Positions 55,194 to 63,510 of a DNA stretch of 64,000 nt are shown here, in pieces; position 1 is the stretch's first letter; each line of letters begins with the position of its first letter. A model generated the notes under the pieces. That model was not told the origin of the DNA. It searched no databases and saw nothing but the letters and a program-made list of their open reading frames with translations. The DNA is from Candidatus Eisenbergiella stercoravium. Lineage in GTDB: Bacteria > Bacillota > Clostridia > Lachnospirales > Lachnospiraceae. Position numbers and translations under genes: made by a program. The stretch spans positions 1 to 64,000 of the forward strand of contig DXHY01000002.1 in assembly GCA_019113175.1 (NCBI GenBank), written 5' to 3'.

Positions 55194-56327
55194 ATGTATA
55201 AGATTCTCATTGCAGACGATGAAAAAATGGAGCGGGATCTGATCCGTTATCTGCTGACCCGGGATTTTCCCGGGAGATTTCAGATCCTGGAAGCGTCCAA
55301 CGGGGAAGAGGCGCTTCTTTTCATCCGCAGGGAAAAGGCGGACATTCTCCTGACGGATGTGCAGATGCCCTTTCGCAATGGAATTGAGCTGGCTTCGGAA
55401 GCAAAGAAACTGATCCCGGATATTGAGATCCTGTTTTTCAGCGGATTCGACGATTTTGAATATGTACAGAACGCGCTGATCCTGAGGGCGGTGAATTATA
55501 TTCTGAAGCCGGTCAATGAGGAGGATTTCCGACAGATCATCACGGGGATCCTGACACGGCTGGATTCCAGAACAATTGATTTTGCGAAGTCCATGTCCTA
55601 TTATCAGGACAGCTTTTATGACCGTCCGAAGCGCCCGGAGGAAGCGGCGGAGACGACGGCGCAGTCGGATCAGATCCTGCTGGAGAACATTTCCCTGGCG
55701 ATCTCACTCAAACGTCCGGATCAGCTTGCCGGCCTGGTGGATCAGCTGCTCGTGAAATGTTCGGATTCCACCGCGCATTCCCCGGTATATACGCGGCATA
55801 TTGCCATTTCGCTGCTGCAGCTTCTGATGAAAGCCATTCCTTCCGCGACAGAGGCTGATTTTGAGGCGGCGGCGGAAGAGATCTATGTCCTGCGCCATTT
55901 TTCGGATATCAGGGAGATCCTTCTGAGGTATCTGGAGCAGCTGACTGCAGACTTTCATCAGGAGATCGACGGGGCAGGCTATTGTGTACATCTGGTCAGA
56001 CAGTACATTGCCGAGCATTACGGGGAGGAGCTGACGCTGAATCTGCTGGCGGAGCAGGTTTATCTCAGCCCCAATTATCTCAGCAATATGTTCACCAAGG
56101 TCACCGGCTGCTCCCTGCATAAATATATCAAAAACTTCCGGATGAAAAAGGCGCAGGAGCTGCTGGTCGGCAGCAACATGAAGATCGTTGATATCAGCAG
56201 GGCGGTCGGCTATCCAACAGCGTCCTATTTTATAAAAACCTTTCAGGAGGTTTACGGGATCACGCCCAGCGGCTACCGTGCGAAGGCGGGCATGCCGGAG
56301 AAAAAGGAGACGTCGGAAACATCATGA
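55194..56327 (+). CDS. Response regulator with AraC output (YesN type)
   Basis: This 377-residue protein has an N-terminal receiver domain (ILIADDEKMERDLI; phospho-acceptor about D55 in LLTDVQMP; Lys in ILKPVNE). A middle helical region follows, then a C-terminal AraC domain with LTLNLLAEQVYLSPNYLSNM and ISRAVGYPTASYFIKTFQE. The YesN/YesM pair usually controls the neighbouring sugar transporter; here that is the divergent binding-protein/permease/glucosidase run. It overlaps the kinase gene by four bases. Confidence 0.93.
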   Translation: MYKILIADDEKMERDLIRYLLTRDFPGRFQILEASNGEEALLFIRREKADILLTDVQMPFRNGIELASEAKKLIPDIEILFFSGFDDFEYVQNALILRAVNYILKPVNEEDFRQIITGILTRLDSRTIDFAKSMSYYQDSFYDRPKRPEEAAETTAQSDQILLENISLAISLKRPDQLAGLVDQLLVKCSDSTAHSPVYTRHIAISLLQLLMKAIPSATEADFEAAAEEIYVLRHFSDIREILLRYLEQLTADFHQEIDGAGYCVHLVRQYIAEHYGEELTLNLLAEQVYLSPNYLSNMFTKVTGCSLHKYIKNFRMKKAQELLVGSNMKIVDISRAVGYPTASYFIKTFQEVYGITPSGYRAKAGMPEKKETSETS

Positions 56328-58063
56328 AAAAAAAGTTTCTTCTGTTTTTTAACAATCTGTCCTTCCGCAAAAAGATCGGGACGATCTGTACGCTGATCAG
56401 TCTGGTTCCCATGCTGCTTTTCGGAACGGTGAGCTATGGGCAGATCAGCAGCCAGATGGTCCGCAGGGAAGAAAATAATCTGAATGAAACGCTTCAGCAG
56501 ACGGCCGCTTCCATCGATTATCGTCTGAATGCCTATATGGACGCCCTGAATATGGTCTTGTGGAATGAGACTGTCAAAACGGCTCTGGTAAAAACCTATG
56601 AGACCAATTATGATCTGTATATGTTTTACAAGTATAATATCGATTCCCTGTTCCTTGCGGTGCGGTCGCTGAATACGGATATCGATACCGTTACCATCTA
56701 TACGGACGCAAAGCTGAATCCTCACGGAAACAGCGTTATGCCTCTGGATTCCGCCCGGGATATGCCGTGGTATGACAGGGCTCTGCAGACGACCCTTCCC
56801 TTTTATCAGGTATCTGACGACGGCAGTACCCTGTATCTGACAGGTCAGATGTATTATCGTTATGATGCGCCGGTTTCCGTGGTCTGCCTTTCCATCGATA
56901 TGGACAGTCTGTCTGCCTCCTCGCAGAAGCTGGTTCAGGGAAACTATCGTTTTCTGCTGACGGATGAGAATGGGGAAACGGTTTATGAAACCTCCTCATT
57001 TCCGGAGGATCCCTTCTATCCGGCCCTTACAGTGCAGGAGCTTGAAAACGGCGGCATCCCTTCCCTTTACATCGACGCACACTGTCCGCTCAATGAAGGT
57101 ACATGGACGGCATGGCTCTACCGCCCTTCGGACGAGGTGCTGAAAACCTTCCGACACTTTCAGATCACCGCTCTGTTTCTGGCCGTCATGTGTATTTCGG
57201 CGTCCTTTCTTGCCGCGGGCTTTCTTTCCCGCATCGTTTCCCAGCCGCTGGAAAGGCTTTCGGAAAATATCCAGCTGGTGGAGCAGGGACGTTATGAGAT
57301 CATTTCAGAGAGCACGCCGAGAAAGGATGAGGTGGGACGCCTTCAGAACGCTTTTGGGGACATGGTGAAGCAGCTGGATCATATGATCAATGAAGTTCTG
57401 CTGGCACAGATCAGACAGCAGAAATATGAGCTTCGGATCCTGCAGGCGCAGATCAATCCCCATTTTCTCTATAATTCCCTGTCCCTCATCAACGTGCAGG
57501 CCATCATGGCAGGACAGTCCGGGATCAGCCAGCTGTCCCAGCTGCTTTCCACCTTTTACCGTACGATGCTCAATAAAGGAAAAAACATGACGACCATCAG
57601 GGATGAGCTGGAAAACACCAGAGCCTACGTGTCGATCCAGCAGATCATGCATTCCTATTCCTTTGACGTAACCTATGACATCGACGAAAGAGCATTACCC
57701 TTTTCTGTCCTGAACCTGATCATTCAGCCCCTGGCAGAAAACGCGATCCTTCACGGGCTGGATCACAGAAGGGCTCCCGGCAAGGGAATGCTGACCGTTA
57801 CCTGCCGGCTGGACGGGGACGATATCCTCTTTCAGGTCATCGACAACGGCTGCGGCATGTCGGAGGAGGATTGCCGCCAGATCCTCACCACGGACAGCAG
57901 GGGATACGGCGTAAAAAATGTCCATAAGAGGATTCAGCTGTATTATGGGGAAGCGTACGGGCTTCGATACCGGTCAACGCCCGGATCCGGCACCTGCGCT
58001 CTGCTGAGGCTGAAGAAATGCAGCGAGGAGCAGGAAAATATGCTTTCAGGGAGGAGCGTATGA
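56324..58063 (+). CDS. Sensor histidine kinase (YesM type)
   Basis: This 579-residue membrane kinase has a segment at about 17-38, an extracellular dCache-like sensor of about 230 residues, and a second segment at about 278-298. A HAMP domain follows (SQPLERLSENIQLVEQGRYE), then the His_kinase domain with QINPHFLYNSLSL (about H380) and an HATPase with NLIIQPLAENAILHG. The stop overlaps the start of the next regulator gene as ATGA, joining two different signalling pairs on one message. Confidence 0.94.
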   Translation: MKKKFLLFFNNLSFRKKIGTICTLISLVPMLLFGTVSYGQISSQMVRREENNLNETLQQTAASIDYRLNAYMDALNMVLWNETVKTALVKTYETNYDLYMFYKYNIDSLFLAVRSLNTDIDTVTIYTDAKLNPHGNSVMPLDSARDMPWYDRALQTTLPFYQVSDDGSTLYLTGQMYYRYDAPVSVVCLSIDMDSLSASSQKLVQGNYRFLLTDENGETVYETSSFPEDPFYPALTVQELENGGIPSLYIDAHCPLNEGTWTAWLYRPSDEVLKTFRHFQITALFLAVMCISASFLAAGFLSRIVSQPLERLSENIQLVEQGRYEIISESTPRKDEVGRLQNAFGDMVKQLDHMINEVLLAQIRQQKYELRILQAQINPHFLYNSLSLINVQAIMAGQSGISQLSQLLSTFYRTMLNKGKNMTTIRDELENTRAYVSIQQIMHSYSFDVTYDIDERALPFSVLNLIIQPLAENAILHGLDHRRAPGKGMLTVTCRLDGDDILFQVIDNGCGMSEEDCRQILTTDSRGYGVKNVHKRIQLYYGEAYGLRYRSTPGSGTCALLRLKKCSEEQENMLSGRSV

Positions 58064-58740
58064 AAAAAATCTTCTACGCCGAGGACGATGCCGCCATCGC
58101 CCGTTCGGTACAGGAATACCTGCTGCAGCAGGATTATGAAGTGGATATTTTTCCAACGGCGGCCCGGACAAGGCAGGCTCTCCTTTCCGAAACGCCGGAT
58201 CTCATCCTGGTGGACTGGAACCTGCCGGATGAGAACGGGGACGGGCTGTGCCGGTGGATCCGCCGGAGGTGGGAAAGCCTGCCGGTCATCTTTCTGACCG
58301 TCCGGAATGACGCTGCGGATGTGATCTCCGGTTTTGAAACCGGGGCGGATGATTATGTGACAAAGCCCTTTGACCTGGAGATCCTCGCTTCCCGGATCCG
58401 GGCGCTTCTGCGCCGCGCGGGCAGGAGGGCCGGTGCGGAAGGGGATAGGGAGCGGCTTCGGTGCGGGGAGATCCTGCTGGATACGGGGAAAAAGACAGCC
58501 TTCATCGGGGAGGAGGAGATCGTCCTGAGCCGTCCGGAGTATGAGCTTCTCCGGATCCTGATGGAAAATCAGGGCAGGACAGTGACCAGAGCGCTGCTCC
58601 TGGAGCAGGTCTGGGACAGCGAGGGGAATTTTGTGAACGACAACACCCTGACCGTGGCCATGAAGCGTCTGCGGGAGAAGCTTCATCATCCCGCCTGTCT
58701 GAAAACCGTCCGCAGCTTCGGATATCGTATGGAGGATTAG
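58060..58740 (+). CDS. OmpR-family response regulator
   Basis: This 226-residue protein has a receiver domain (IFYAEDDAAIARS; phospho-acceptor about D52 in ILVDWNLPDENG) and a winged-helix output with SRPEYELLRILMENQGRTV and TVAMKRLREKL. The ATG at 58060 has GGAGGAGCGT upstream, and its first bases overlap the YesM stop. It pairs with the kinase that follows four bases later. Confidence 0.93.
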   Translation: MKKIFYAEDDAAIARSVQEYLLQQDYEVDIFPTAARTRQALLSETPDLILVDWNLPDENGDGLCRWIRRRWESLPVIFLTVRNDAADVISGFETGADDYVTKPFDLEILASRIRALLRRAGRRAGAEGDRERLRCGEILLDTGKKTAFIGEEEIVLSRPEYELLRILMENQGRTVTRALLLEQVWDSEGNFVNDNTLTVAMKRLREKLHHPACLKTVRSFGYRMED

Positions 58741-58743
58741 AGC

Positions 58744-59994
58744 ATGATGGAAAAAAAGCGCAGCGTTTCCCTTCTGCCCGCCCTGATCTGCCTGGCGGGA
58801 ATGGCAGCCCTTCTTCTTTTGTGGCGAAACGCGTATCAGAACGCCGTATTCTCCCGGCTGTCCGCTTTCTGCGGCATTTTTCTGGAGCAGAATCCGCAGC
58901 TGGAAGGGGAGGTGCTTTCCGCCCTGCAGGAGTATCAGAAGGGGATGGATGGAAGCGGCGGATCGGAAGGAGAGGATGGCCGGAGAGATTTCCTTGTCCG
59001 CTATGGATATGAGGCGGCGGATTTTGCTCCGGCCCTTCCTGCGTTTGGGGCTCCGGGAACGGGGAAAAGGGGAGCGGGAGGGCTGACGGCATGTTCCATC
59101 GGTCTTGCGTTTGCCGCTTCGGCGGCTGTTTTTTTCCTGCTTCAGAGATATGGACGGAAGGAAAAAAACAGGATCGACGGGCTGACGGATTATCTGGAGC
59201 AGGTCAACCGGGGAGCGCCGGGAACCCTGCTGCAGGAGGAGGACGGTTTTTCCTGCCTGCGGGACGAGATCTATAAGACGGTTACCGGCCTGTATGCGGC
59301 CAGGGACGAGGCGGTGCGGGCGCGGAAAAATTTTGCGGACAATCTTGCCAATATCGCCCATCAGCTGAAAACACCTCTGACCGCGGCCCTTCTGTCTCTG
59401 CAGCTGATGGAGACGAAGGCGCCGAATCCCTATGCGGAGCCGGTGAGAAAGCAGCTGGAGCGCCTGACCCGTCTGGAGGAAGCGCTGCTTTCTCTGTCCC
59501 GGATCGATTCCGGCACGCTTTTTCTGAAGCGGGAGGAGGTGGACGTTTTCACGGCGCTGAATCTGGCCGCGGAGAATCTGGAGGATCTGCTGAGAGAAAG
59601 ACACGTTTCCGTGGAGATCTCGGACCGCGGACGCGTCTGCTTTCCGGGAGATCTGGAATGGACCATGGAGGCGCTTATGAATCTGATGAAGAACTGCCTG
59701 GAGCATTCTCCGGCGGGCGGCTGCATTCACTGTGATTATTCGGAAAATCCCCTGTATGTGAGGATCCTGATCCGGGATGAGGGGGAAGGCTTTGAAAAGG
59801 AGGACATTCCCCATCTGTTTGAACGCTTCTACCGGGGAAAAAACGCGGCGGAGGGAAGCACCGGAATCGGCCTCGCCCTTTCCCGGGCGGTTTTTGAACG
59901 GCAGAACGGGACGCTTGCGGCATACAATCTTTTAGGAGATGGAGGAAGCGTCAGCGGCGCGTGCTTTGAGGTTCGGGTGTATGGGATGAATTAA
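58744..59994 (+). CDS. Sensor histidine kinase (OmpR partner)
   Basis: This 416-residue kinase has membrane segments at about 9-26 and 115-135 and a short extracellular part of about 90 residues. The dimerisation histidine is about H206 in IAHQLKTPLTA. The ATPase has NLMKNCLEHSP and GIGLALSRAVFERQNG. The ribosome binding site GGAGG lies within the end of the regulator gene. It is followed by an ABC ATPase and FtsX permease, the usual targets of such pairs. The extracellular part is longer than in BceS-type intramembrane kinases. Confidence 0.93.
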   Translation: MMEKKRSVSLLPALICLAGMAALLLLWRNAYQNAVFSRLSAFCGIFLEQNPQLEGEVLSALQEYQKGMDGSGGSEGEDGRRDFLVRYGYEAADFAPALPAFGAPGTGKRGAGGLTACSIGLAFAASAAVFFLLQRYGRKEKNRIDGLTDYLEQVNRGAPGTLLQEEDGFSCLRDEIYKTVTGLYAARDEAVRARKNFADNLANIAHQLKTPLTAALLSLQLMETKAPNPYAEPVRKQLERLTRLEEALLSLSRIDSGTLFLKREEVDVFTALNLAAENLEDLLRERHVSVEISDRGRVCFPGDLEWTMEALMNLMKNCLEHSPAGGCIHCDYSENPLYVRILIRDEGEGFEKEDIPHLFERFYRGKNAAEGSTGIGLALSRAVFERQNGTLAAYNLLGDGGSVSGACFEVRVYGMN

Positions 59995-60095
59995 CAGCCG
60001 GGAAAAGCAGGCCGGTCACTGTCCAGTCACTTTTCTCTGATAGGATAAAAACAGCACGGGCGGCAGAAGCCGCCGGAAGGAGAAAGGAGACGGCC

Positions 60096-60776
60096 TTGGA
60101 GATTCTGAGATGTGAGAAGCTGACGAAACGATATGGTTCGGGAGCAGGAGAGGTGACTGCGCTGAACGGCATTGACCTGTCTGTGGAAAAGGGAGAATTT
60201 GTGGCGGTCATGGGGGCCTCCGGGTCGGGAAAATCCACGCTGCTGCACATTCTGGGAACGGTGGACAGGCCGACCTCCGGGAGGGTGGTGGTGGACGGAA
60301 CGGATCTTTCCACGCTGAACGCCGCGAAGGCGGCCGTTTTCCGGCGCAGGAAGGTGGGGCTGGTGTATCAGTTTTATAATCTGATCCCCACGCTGACCAT
60401 CCGGAAAAACATATTGCTGCCGCTGCTTCTGGATAAACGGAAGCCAAATGTGGATTACCTGGAGCAGATCGCCGGCATCCTGGGGATAACGGACAGGCTG
60501 GAGGCGCTTCCGGGACAGCTTTCCGGAGGGCAGCAGCAGCGGGCCGCGATCGCGCGGGCGCTGATCTTCCGTCCCGCCATTCTGCTCGCGGACGAGCCCA
60601 CGGGAAATCTGGACCGGAAAAATTCGGAGGAGATCATGGATCTGATCCGGCTTTCCAGCAGGAATCTGAAGCAGACGGTCCTTCTGGTCACCCATGATGA
60701 ACGGATCGCGCTGCGTGCGGAACGGATCGTAACCATCGAGGACGGGCGCATCGTCAGCGACCGGAAACAGGGGTAA
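60096..60776 (+). CDS. ABC transporter ATP-binding protein (LolD/MacB type)
   Basis: This 226-residue ATPase has Walker A GASGSGKST, Q-loop YQFYNLIPTLT, signature LSGGQQQRAAIARAL and Walker B ILLADEPTGNLD. It would energise the FtsX-type permease encoded next. The start is TTG with AAGGAG six bases upstream. The 101-base gap after the kinase gene holds no clear terminator. Confidence 0.94.
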   Translation: MEILRCEKLTKRYGSGAGEVTALNGIDLSVEKGEFVAVMGASGSGKSTLLHILGTVDRPTSGRVVVDGTDLSTLNAAKAAVFRRRKVGLVYQFYNLIPTLTIRKNILLPLLLDKRKPNVDYLEQIAGILGITDRLEALPGQLSGGQQQRAAIARALIFRPAILLADEPTGNLDRKNSEEIMDLIRLSSRNLKQTVLLVTHDERIALRAERIVTIEDGRIVSDRKQG

Positions 60777-60830
60777 GGGAATGCTGCTGATGCGAAGAAG
60801 CATCCGGCGGCAGGTCAGGAGGAAAATGGG

Positions 60831-63059
60831 ATGTGGAAGGATTATTCTCTCAGTTATATTCGGAAAAACCGCGCTTCCAGCTTTTCGGTGCTGGCTGCGG
60901 CGCTGATCGCGGCGGCGTTTCTTTCCCTGCTTTTCAGTCTGATGTACAGCATGTGGGATTATGAAAGGACGCGGATTGTGGCGGAGGAAGGGGATTACCA
61001 TGCCAGGCTTACGGGAAGGATCGATGAAGAGAAGCTGGAGCTCATCCGGGGATGGGCGAACGTGGAAAGCGCCGTGGTCCGAAAGCAGGGAGCGGAGGGG
61101 GAAAATACCGTCGTTGACATCCGGCTGAAGGATCCGTCGGATATTTATGAGGAAATGCCGAAGATCGCGGCGCTGGCGGGGATTCCGGAAAATCAGACGG
61201 AATATCATGACCAGCTTCTTTCGCTTTTCCTGGTGCGAAGTCCCCGTGATCCGGACGGGGCCATGATGCTTGCGCTGTTTGCGGCCGTTTCCGTTTTTGC
61301 CTGCATCGCCCTGATCCTGGTGATCCATAACGCCTTTGCCGTGTTCATGAACGACCGGGTGCATCAGTTCGGCATCCTTTCCAGCGTGGGAGCGACGCCG
61401 GGGCAGATCCGTTTCTGCCTGCTGCAGGAGGCGGGACTTCTGTGCGCTCTTCCGGTGCTTTTTGGAAATCTTGCGGGCATGGCCGCGGCGGCCGGACTTC
61501 TGGAAGGGATCAATCTGTATCTGAAAAAGGCGGCGCCGGACCGGCTTCCTTCCCATTTTGTTTTTCATCCGGCTGTCTTTCTGCTGTCCGTTCTGTGCGC
61601 GGCGGTTACGGTGTGGGCCTCGGCCCGGATTCCCGCGGGAAGACTGAGCAGGCTGACGCCTCTGGAAGCCATTCGGGGCGGAGGGGAATTTTCTCTGAAA
61701 CGGAAAAAACATTCCCCCATCCTTTCCCTTCTGTTCGGGGTGGAGGGAGAGCTTGCCGGAAACGCGCTGAAGGCGCAGAGAAAGGCTCTGCGCGCCGCCG
61801 GACTTTCCCTGATCCTTTCTTTTCTGGCGTTCACTCTGATGGAGAGCGTGCTTTCTCTGTCCCGGCTCAGTACTCAGATCACCTACTGGGACAGGTATCA
61901 GAACGCCTGGGATGTGATGATTACGGTGAAGAATACGCAGATCGCTCCCTTTGGAAAAACGGAGGAGCTTTCCCGGATCCGTTCCCTTTCCGGCGTCCGG
62001 GATGTGCTGGCCTATCAGAAAGCGCGGGCGCAGCGGCTTCTGACGGATGGGGAGCTGAGCGGCGCTTTCCGGGAAGCGGGCGGATTTCGGGACGGGACCG
62101 GCAAACGGCTGGTGTCCGCTCACCTCATCATTCTGGACGATGCGGCTTTTCTTTCCTACTGCGGACAGATCGGCGCGCCGGAAAGGCTGGACGGGGTGAT
62201 CGTCTATAATGAAGTGAGAGACGACCGGGATCCCAATTTCCGGAAACGGAAGGTGCTTCCTTACCTGCAGGAGGATGCGGATACCGCCGTTCTTTATAAG
62301 TACGGGCAGGAGGAAGCCGTTACGGTGCCTGTGACCGCGTATGCCTGTCAGACGCCCGTACTCCGGGAGCAGTTCGGCGTGGAGGATCCCCATGAGCTGG
62401 TTCATTTCCTGCCCGCCTCCCTCTGGGAGAAGATCGGGGAAACGCTGGGAGAGACGGAAACGGATCTGACCATCCGCGTCCTGGCGGAGGAGGGAGCGTC
62501 CATGGAGACGCAGAATGGTCTGGAGACGCCGGGCGGTCTGGAAACGCTGGACAGCCTGGAGGAGGAGATAAACGGCCTGCTGGAAGGTTATGAAACGGAG
62601 AGCGAAAACCGCCTCCGGGCGAAGCTGGAAAGCGACAGGGCCTATGACGCCCTCATGACGCTTTTCGGAAGCTTCTGCGCCCTTCTCGCCCTGTTCGGCA
62701 TCAGCAGCGTGTTCCTCAACACCCTGAGCTTTGTGCGGCAGAGACGGCGGGAAGCGGCCAGATATCTTTCCGTGGGAATGACGCCTTGCAGCGTGGGAAA
62801 AATGTTCTTTGTGGAAGCTCTGGTGCTTGCCGGAAGGCCGGCGCTTGTCACCCTGCCCCTGGCCGCTCTGATCGTGGCGTGGTTTCTGAAAACGAGTTAT
62901 CTGGATGCGGGCCTGTTTATCCGGCACGCGCCCGTGGTCCCTGTCCTTCTTTTCCTGGCCGCCATTTTTGCCTTCGTGGGACTGGCCTATTATCTGGGAG
63001 CCAGGAAGCTTCTTCGCTGCAGCCTGACGGAGCTTTTGAGGGATGAGAGCGCGGTTTAG
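60831..63059 (+). CDS. FtsX-like ABC transporter permease
   Basis: This 742-residue protein has about eight membrane segments (near 15-40, 145-172, 200-225, 248-266, 320-342, 605-632, 655-682 and 690-713). The layout is two FtsX units with large external parts (about 40-145 and 345-600). The second external part holds a Glu/Thr/Leu-rich segment with a short repeat (GLETPGGLETLDSLE). Together with the ATPase and two-component pair it resembles peptide-sensing or lipid/peptide-handling systems. It is not a typical BceB, which has ten segments. The ligand is unknown. Confidence 0.88.
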   Translation: MWKDYSLSYIRKNRASSFSVLAAALIAAAFLSLLFSLMYSMWDYERTRIVAEEGDYHARLTGRIDEEKLELIRGWANVESAVVRKQGAEGENTVVDIRLKDPSDIYEEMPKIAALAGIPENQTEYHDQLLSLFLVRSPRDPDGAMMLALFAAVSVFACIALILVIHNAFAVFMNDRVHQFGILSSVGATPGQIRFCLLQEAGLLCALPVLFGNLAGMAAAAGLLEGINLYLKKAAPDRLPSHFVFHPAVFLLSVLCAAVTVWASARIPAGRLSRLTPLEAIRGGGEFSLKRKKHSPILSLLFGVEGELAGNALKAQRKALRAAGLSLILSFLAFTLMESVLSLSRLSTQITYWDRYQNAWDVMITVKNTQIAPFGKTEELSRIRSLSGVRDVLAYQKARAQRLLTDGELSGAFREAGGFRDGTGKRLVSAHLIILDDAAFLSYCGQIGAPERLDGVIVYNEVRDDRDPNFRKRKVLPYLQEDADTAVLYKYGQEEAVTVPVTAYACQTPVLREQFGVEDPHELVHFLPASLWEKIGETLGETETDLTIRVLAEEGASMETQNGLETPGGLETLDSLEEEINGLLEGYETESENRLRAKLESDRAYDALMTLFGSFCALLALFGISSVFLNTLSFVRQRRREAARYLSVGMTPCSVGKMFFVEALVLAGRPALVTLPLAALIVAWFLKTSYLDAGLFIRHAPVVPVLLFLAAIFAFVGLAYYLGARKLLRCSLTELLRDESAV

Positions 63060-63102
63060 CCCGTTCGACAGGCTGCCGGACGCAGGATCGGGAAACTAAA
63101 AC

Positions 63103-63142
63103 AGCCCCGGCCGATATCCGCACAGAGGCGTCGGCCGGGGCT
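63103..63142. terminator. GC-rich hairpin between the FtsX gene and tRNA-Lys
   Basis: AGCCCCGGCCGA pairs perfectly with TCGGCCGGGGCT over 12 bases. On the plus strand only CTTCATAATT follows; on the minus strand GTTTTAG follows. It could end transcripts from either side. Confidence 0.7.
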
Positions 63143-63213
63143 CTTCATAATTCGACAAAAAATAAAAGCACCAACCCCGAAGCTCTTATGTCTTCAAAAT
63201 CGGTACTTTCAAG

Positions 63214-63286
63214 TGCGCCTTCAGGGGCTCGAACCCTGGACACCCTGATTAAGAGTCAGGTGCTCTACCAACTGAGCTAAAGGCGC
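63214..63286 (-). tRNA. tRNA-Lys (anticodon CTT)
   Basis: On the minus strand the acceptor GCGCCTT pairs with AAGGCGC, with an A discriminator. The D-arm AGCTCAGTTGGTAGAGC, the anticodon loop CTCTTAA and the T-arm CAGGGTTCGAGCCCCTG are intact. The anticodon CTT reads AAG lysine codons. CCA is not encoded. Confidence 0.96.
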
Positions 63287-63428
63287 GTTTCGTTTCTTTT
63301 GTGTCTTCCTTAACGCGAAATTTATTATATTACATGTCTTTTTATTTTGCAACACTTTTTTTGAAAAAATTTATAATTTTTTCCGGAAGCTTTCAGAATA
63401 CTGAAAAGTATGGTATGTTAGATTTGTA

Positions 63429-63478
63429 CCGTCTAGGCGAAAGACTGGAAAACGCGCCCGGCGGCGCAGTTTCCAGAC
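63429..63478 (+). promoter_or_regulatory. Structured leader upstream of tatD
   Basis: About 35 bases before the tatD start, CTGGAAA...CGCGCC pairs with GGCGC...TTTCCAG around CGGC (two internal mismatches). An outer CCGTCT can pair with AGACGG, sharing two bases with the inner stem. It matches no riboswitch class I recognise. The AT-rich 63301-63428 stretch holds the likely promoter, but no convincing hexamer pair. Confidence 0.35.
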
Positions 63479-63510
63479 GGGATTTATAACGCTTCGACAT
63501 GGAGGAAGCT

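Noticed and set aside
57943-59814. 623-codon minus-strand open frame
   Set aside because: It is opposite the kinase and OmpR-type regulator genes, with no family motif or ribosome binding site.
60027-62927. 966-codon minus-strand open frame
   Set aside because: It lies wholly opposite well-supported ABC ATPase and FtsX genes. The translation is rich in His, Arg, Gln and Pro with no domain, as expected from an antisense shadow.
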